Under the pieces are notes generated by a model. It saw only the letters and a list, made by a program, of their open reading frames with translations, did not search any database and was not told where the DNA came from. Shown piece after piece: positions 6,247-10,041 of a stretch of DNA of 10,041 nt. Each line of letters starts with the position of its first letter. Within the stretch, counting starts at the first letter, position 1. This DNA comes from Porphyromonadaceae bacterium. Lineage in GTDB: Bacteria; Bacteroidota; Bacteroidia; Bacteroidales; Tannerellaceae. The DNA lies in assembly GCA_003517945.1 (NCBI GenBank), contig DOZP01000080.1, forward strand, positions 2,620 through 12,660. Direction: 5' to 3'. The translations under genes and the position numbers were made by a program.

Positions 6247-7290
6247 TCAGGTGAAATTTTCATTGAGATATTTTTCCGCATCACTTAATGCTTTGTTAAT
6301 GTAGTAGCCGGAAGAAATTCTTTCATTTATCTTTTTGATATTTTTTTTCATTTCAGCATACATTTCGGCAGAAATAGCAGGTAATACCACATCCAGGTCT
6401 TCTAAAGAGCGAATACATATTCCGATTTTGTTTTCGGAAACAAATGTGGCCAGCGCAGCTTCTTCCCATATGATTAAGGGAAGATTACAGCGAATATACA
6501 AAGAGGCTTTATGGGGATTGTTTAATTTTAAATATTCTCCGAAATTACCCGAACAGACGGACGTGGATTCACCCTCCCATATCAGACCGAAATGTGCATC
6601 AACCTGTTCTATAAGCTGATCTGAAGGTATGAAGCCATTGTATTTGAAATGCTTTTTATTCTTTATTTTGTTTTCTTCAAAACCACCGCCGTATAGTTCG
6701 AATTGCCATTTTGATATCTTGTCATCCAAATTATACAGGTATTTGTTTTTTCTGTAACTTAGTGCGCCTGCATAAATGACTTTGGTGAGTTGTCCGTCAA
6801 ATAGAGGTGTTTTTTCGTTTTCGGAAGCGGATAAATAATCAAAGATCCCGAGGCTTATCATTGGTTTGGTATATCCCTGTTGCTGAAGCCAGTCCTGCAT
6901 GTTGTCGTTATGTACAACCAGGATATCCGTATGGTTTAGTCGTCTGATTTCTTTATCAATAGTCAATTTTTTCCGTCTGAAAGCTCCCAGGTCATGAATG
7001 ACGGTAATCACTTTTCCTTTCCTGAAATGTATGATATTGCATACAAATGAATAATATTTTTTGAACGGGTATTGGACGACGACCGTATCTCCGGCGGAAA
7101 TGGTAAAAAATACTTTCAATACACCCGCTAAGGTCAGTATAAATCCTGTTATTTTATTGGAATGGGTGGTTTGCGCCAATCCTGCATTTTTATAACCCGA
7201 ACCTGAAAGTATCCGTTCGATATCGGTTTTTGCTTTATTCCCTGCACTGGTGGTGTTATTGTAGTTTTTAGATAGATAAAATTCAGCCAT
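6247..7290 (-). CDS. GT-B glycosyltransferase, probable galactofuranosyltransferase
   Basis: The 347-residue cytoplasmic enzyme probably transfers a sugar, possibly galactofuranose, onto a surface glycan. It resembles the family of Gtf3-like and beta-1,6-galactofuranosyltransferase proteins. Landmarks are SAGNKAKTD near the N-terminus (15-23), VIHDLGAFR (97-105), and VIYAGAL (171-177) opening the second Rossmann domain. Further on come LYGGG (199-203), FGLIWEG (234-240), the block GNFGEYLKLNNPHKASLYI (248-266) and LPLIIWEEAALATFV (270-284). The YLKxNNPHKxSLY and LPxIxWxxAA pattern marks the donor-binding half of this family. The ATG at 7290 is preferred over an upstream TTG at 7344, because it falls 7 bp after the glf stop and gives the natural MAEFYLSKNYN start. 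The pair is surely co-transcribed. Donor identity as UDP-Galf is inferred from glf next door; the acceptor is unknown. The gene is rich in Lys, Asn, Ile and Tyr codons. Confidence 0.82.
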   Translation of the reverse strand: MAEFYLSKNYNNTTSAGNKAKTDIERILSGSGYKNAGLAQTTHSNKITGFILTLAGVLKVFFTISAGDTVVVQYPFKKYYSFVCNIIHFRKGKVITVIHDLGAFRRKKLTIDKEIRRLNHTDILVVHNDNMQDWLQQQGYTKPMISLGIFDYLSASENEKTPLFDGQLTKVIYAGALSYRKNKYLYNLDDKISKWQFELYGGGFEENKIKNKKHFKYNGFIPSDQLIEQVDAHFGLIWEGESTSVCSGNFGEYLKLNNPHKASLYIRCNLPLIIWEEAALATFVSENKIGICIRSLEDLDVVLPAISAEMYAEMKKNIKKINERISSGYYINKALSDAEKYLNENFT

Positions 7291-7297
7291 GATCGGG

Positions 7298-8404
7298 TTA
7301 TTTATAAGATAATTCTTTTTTTGCAAGTGACAGAGCGGCCGCAACCGTATCGTCCATATCTAAATAAGCATACTGGCCTAACCGTCCTCCGAAGATAACG
7401 TCGGGATGGTTTGCCGCCAGTTTTATATATTCAAGATAACGTTTTGAATTTTTTTCATCGTTGATAGGATAGTATGGTTCTTTCGACAGGCTATATTCCG
7501 AAGGAAACTCTTTGGTGATGATCGTGGAGGGTTGTTTACCGAATTCAAAATGTTTATGCTCGATTATCCGCGTATACGGAACCTCTGTTTCATTGTAATT
7601 GATCACGGCATTTCCCTGATAATTTTCCGTATCCAGATGGATATGTTCGAACCTCAGGCTTCTGTATTCCAGTTTTCCGAGTTGGTATTCAAAATATTCG
7701 TCGATGCATCCCGTAAAGAGTACTTTTTCGGCAATACTGTGGAAATAGCTGCGGTTATCAAAATAATTCGTATCTGTTTGGATGTGTATGCCTGTTAATA
7801 AATTATTAATTAATGCATTATATCCATTTATGGGGATTCCCTGGTAGGGGTCGTCAAAATAATTATTGTCGTACGTAAAACGAACCGGTATCCGTTTGAT
7901 GATGGAGGCCGGCAGCTCTTTTGCCGGACGTCCCCATTGTTTTTCCGTATATTCCTTTATGAATGTATAATAAATGTCGTCGCCACAGAGCTTTAACGCT
8001 TGTTCTTCCAGATTGGACGGGTGGGTTATATGTTTATATCTGTCGCACTGTTCCCGGATTTTATTTTCAGCTTCTTTCGGCGTATTTACATTCCACAGTT
8101 TGTTGAATGTATTCATGTTAAAAGGAAGATTATACAATGTTCCTTTGTAATATGCGAGCGGTGAGTTACGGTAGTGGTTAAAACGGGTAAATCTATTTAT
8201 ATAGTTCCATACCTCTTCGTTGTCCGTATGAAAAATATGTGCTCCGTATAGATGCACTTTTATGCCGTTATTTTCTTTTGAATAAATGTTACCGCCGGTA
8301 TGATTACGTTTGTCAATAACGAGGCATGTTTTTCCGTTTTCGTTCATTATCCGGGCAAAAACCGAACCAAACAGTCCGGAACCGACAATTAGGTAATTAT
8401 ACAT
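7298..8404 (-). CDS. glf: UDP-galactopyranose mutase
   Basis: This flavoenzyme interconverts UDP-galactopyranose and UDP-galactofuranose, supplying the Galf donor for surface glycans. The 368-residue length fits bacterial Glf. The N-terminal FAD-binding Rossmann motif is GSGLFG (8-13), followed by the acidic strand end VIDKRNHTGGN (29-39). YGAHIFHT (53-60) holds the conserved active-site His region. YTEKQWGRPAKEL (152-164) carries the substrate-stacking Trp (W157). GIPINGYNALI (189-199) and the C-terminal FGGRLGQYAYLDMDD (338-352) complete the family signature; R341 and Y347 match pyrophosphate-binding residues of the characterised enzymes. The ATG at 8404 follows a TAnnTTTG element by about 25 bp. 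The downstream glycosyltransferase starts 7 bp after its stop. The protein appears complete and catalytically intact. Confidence 0.97.
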   Translation of the reverse strand: MYNYLIVGSGLFGSVFARIMNENGKTCLVIDKRNHTGGNIYSKENNGIKVHLYGAHIFHTDNEEVWNYINRFTRFNHYRNSPLAYYKGTLYNLPFNMNTFNKLWNVNTPKEAENKIREQCDRYKHITHPSNLEEQALKLCGDDIYYTFIKEYTEKQWGRPAKELPASIIKRIPVRFTYDNNYFDDPYQGIPINGYNALINNLLTGIHIQTDTNYFDNRSYFHSIAEKVLFTGCIDEYFEYQLGKLEYRSLRFEHIHLDTENYQGNAVINYNETEVPYTRIIEHKHFEFGKQPSTIITKEFPSEYSLSKEPYYPINDEKNSKRYLEYIKLAANHPDVIFGGRLGQYAYLDMDDTVAAALSLAKKELSYK

Positions 8405-8428
8405 GATTTTCGATTTTTAATATAATTG

Positions 8429-8436
8429 CAAAAGTA
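8429..8436 (-). promoter_or_regulatory. Probable -7 element of the glf promoter
   Basis: On the minus strand the sequence TACTTTTG matches the Bacteroidota -7 consensus and would start transcription about 18-20 nt before the glf ATG. No clear TTTG lies at the expected -33 distance, so this promoter is weaker evidence than the others. It would drive glf and the glycosyltransferase independently of the upstream tamB gene. Confidence 0.45.
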
Positions 8437-8497
8437 CATAAAATTTCGCAGAATTTAGAAGAATACGGATGAACAAAGTAAGTGACTGATAAATAGA

Positions 8498-10041
8498 TTA
8501 GTCAGGTGTTATTTTTGCATTTTTATCCTTGTTGTTTTTCGGATTTCCGGAGCTGTCCGGCTCAAGGTCTTCTTCGTTTTTTCTTCGTCTGAAGATATCG
8601 GATATGGTAGTGAAATCTTTGCGGAACATGATCCCTACACCCTGGCGTGTAAGCGATTTTGTATTATACCGGTATAGATCATTGGCGTGATTGTATGCTT
8701 TCAGGTTGATTTCTCCGCTGGGGATTAGTTTATATTCCAGGTCAAATTCTCCGATGAACGCATTCTGCATGATGAAGTTGTCTTTGTATCCGAAGTTTCC
8801 GTTGAAAATTAATCTGTTGTTTAATAACTGACTTGACAGAAGCATTTCAACTTCCGTATCTTTTATTCCGTCCTGACGGGAACGTATATTGGTGCCGATC
8901 TGCACTTTGTCCGTCAGACTATTGAGTATATTGGATAATTGTGCGGACAGGGCTGATGAAGCAACGGCGCTGAATTCGTTCGAACGGTAATCGTTACGTG
9001 AGTAATCCGGCGTATAGAATTTATTCAGAACAAGCAGATAGATGATTTGCCGCGTCATCATGTCTTCCGTATCAATGAACGACTTGACCTGCCGCTCCAA
9101 TTCGCTGTTAGAGTTGGGCAGTTCCAGGTCGAAAGTGATGGCAGGGTTTTGCAATCGCCCGTCAATATTTAGTATACAGTTCACCGGAATGCTCGGATTG
9201 GCCGTCTCAAGTAAAAGAGTTTCGTCAAGATCCTGTAAATTGGCTGTCAGGTTATAGATCGCATTGATATCAAGATTGGCCGTCATCGGGTCTCCCTGAA
9301 ACGTAATAATACTACCGTCACGTATATTAAAGCGTTTACGTATTACCTGTTGCAGGCTGAAGTTGTATGTTCCTTCCGATATCAGGTAATTTCCGAACAT
9401 TTGTATGTCACTCCGGCTTCCATATTGTACCTGTATATTTCCGTTTCCGCTGCCACGTATTTTGTCACCGGATGCGGCATCCATCATAAATTCTAATTTT
9501 GCATCGGGTGTGACGTCTACCAGAAAATTCAACTGATATTCCATCGGCGAATGGTCGATTTTGTCTTTTTGTTCTATCGGGTTGTCTTCATTCTCTGATT
9601 TATGTATTTTGTCGTCCGGTTTTTCCGTAAAGGTAATAAAATCATAATTTTCCACAGTGGTATTGTCCATAAAATTGAAACCGGCCGTAGTGCCGGCATC
9701 ACTACGAACATTGCCTTCTACAACTATATAGTCTTCCGTGCCGTTTATAGTTACTGCTCCGCTGGCATATACCTGTCCGTATATCTGCGGATTAATCCGT
9801 TCGGGAATATCGTATACCAGCATTTTGTCCGCCTTTATGTCTAAATCATATTTCAGATCCCTGAAATTGCTATGTCCGAAATCAAGATTTAACGTTCCGG
9901 AATTTCCGTCTTTATCGGATACGATTGTGTTATTCGTCCGGATGAAGGTAGAATCTATGAGGATCGTATCTGAAAAAGAATATGTTGTATTCAGAAGATT
10001 TATCTTCATGTTTCCGTTTTTGACATAAGGCGTACCTTTCA
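8498..10041 (-). CDS. tamB: TamB-family translocation/assembly protein, C-terminal part (5' end outside window)
   Basis: This is the C-terminal TamB (DUF490) portion of a large envelope protein. In Proteobacteria TamB spans the periplasm from the inner membrane to a BamA-like partner and helps outer-membrane assembly or phospholipid movement. In Bacteroidota the family is known mostly by homology. About 514 residues are visible and the frame stays open to the window edge, reading KGTPYVKNGN before the first Met, so the ATG at 10009 is internal. The sequence is dominated by alternating beta strands (for example DIQMFGNYLISEGTYNFSLQ, about one third to one half along), consistent with the TamB beta-taco. 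Near the end come LLSSQLLNNRLIFNGNFGYK and YKLIPSGEINLKAYN, typical of the domain's last strands. It finishes with a charged, probably disordered tail (RRRKNEEDLEP...). It lies 93 bp upstream of glf on the same strand; the gap contains a possible glf promoter, so a functional link is not implied. Confidence 0.85.
   Translation of the reverse strand, partial: KGTPYVKNGNMKINLLNTTYSFSDTILIDSTFIRTNNTIVSDKDGNSGTLNLDFGHSNFRDLKYDLDIKADKMLVYDIPERINPQIYGQVYASGAVTINGTEDYIVVEGNVRSDAGTTAGFNFMDNTTVENYDFITFTEKPDDKIHKSENEDNPIEQKDKIDHSPMEYQLNFLVDVTPDAKLEFMMDAASGDKIRGSGNGNIQVQYGSRSDIQMFGNYLISEGTYNFSLQQVIRKRFNIRDGSIITFQGDPMTANLDINAIYNLTANLQDLDETLLLETANPSIPVNCILNIDGRLQNPAITFDLELPNSNSELERQVKSFIDTEDMMTRQIIYLLVLNKFYTPDYSRNDYRSNEFSAVASSALSAQLSNILNSLTDKVQIGTNIRSRQDGIKDTEVEMLLSSQLLNNRLIFNGNFGYKDNFIMQNAFIGEFDLEYKLIPSGEINLKAYNHANDLYRYNTKSLTRQGVGIMFRKDFTTISDIFRRRKNEEDLEPDSSGNPKNNKDKNAKITPD

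Noticed and set aside
8405..8497. The tamB-glf gap as a possible site for a small RNA or attachment sequence
   Set aside because: Only the -7 element and the weak hairpin at the tamB stop are visible; no tRNA-like, repeat or integrase-associated sequence is present.
8483..8504. TGACT...AGTCA inverted repeat around the tamB stop codon, considered as a tamB terminator
   Set aside because: The stem is only five pairs, the loop is A/T-rich, and no T-run follows on the minus strand.
10007..10009. ATG at 10009 (minus strand) as the tamB start
   Set aside because: The frame stays open to the window edge with TamB-like residues (GTPYVKNGN) upstream of this Met.

Overview
The window looks like chromosomal DNA of a Bacteroidota member, most likely order Bacteroidales. 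The evidence is the rhaB-rhaA-rhaT gene order, start codons without Shine-Dalgarno sequences but with A-rich leaders, four sites matching all or part of the Bacteroidota vegetative promoter (TTTG, about 19-20 nt, TAnnTTTG), a Bacteroidota-type TamB C-terminus and a lipoprotein signal peptide. I cannot fix the genus from the sequence alone.

Region 1 (1-4602, + strand) is an L-rhamnose catabolism block. It holds the C-terminal half of rhamnulokinase (rhaB, cut by the window edge), L-rhamnose isomerase (rhaA), the L-rhamnose/H+ symporter (rhaT) and a two-domain class II aldolase. Import by RhaT, isomerisation to L-rhamnulose, phosphorylation by RhaB and aldol cleavage would give DHAP and L-lactaldehyde. 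rhaB-rhaA-rhaT are tightly spaced and end at a good intrinsic terminator. The aldolase gene has its own well-matched promoter, so it can be expressed separately. The aldolase is the most unusual protein here: its N-terminal domain keeps the catalytic Glu and three zinc His residues, while its C-terminal copy has lost all four.

Region 2 (4603-6202) holds a minus-strand beta-propeller lipoprotein, convergent with the aldolase across a hairpin that overlaps its last codons. A divergent Yip1-type membrane protein follows. Back-to-back promoters lie between these two genes.

Region 3 (6247-8404, - strand) is a two-gene module: UDP-galactopyranose mutase (glf), then a GT-B glycosyltransferase 7 bp downstream. 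Glf would supply UDP-galactofuranose and the neighbour could transfer it. No other envelope-polysaccharide gene is visible.

Region 4 (8498-10041, - strand) is the C-terminal part of a TamB-family envelope protein that runs off the right edge.

I found no RNA gene, CRISPR array, insertion sequence or phage gene, and no convincing new multi-gene system. No gene-free stretch exceeds 300 bases; the longest (3106-3300) holds a terminator and a promoter. The observations most worth following are the half-dead tandem aldolase with its separate promoter, an inverted repeat in its first codons, and the isolated glf-glycosyltransferase pair.
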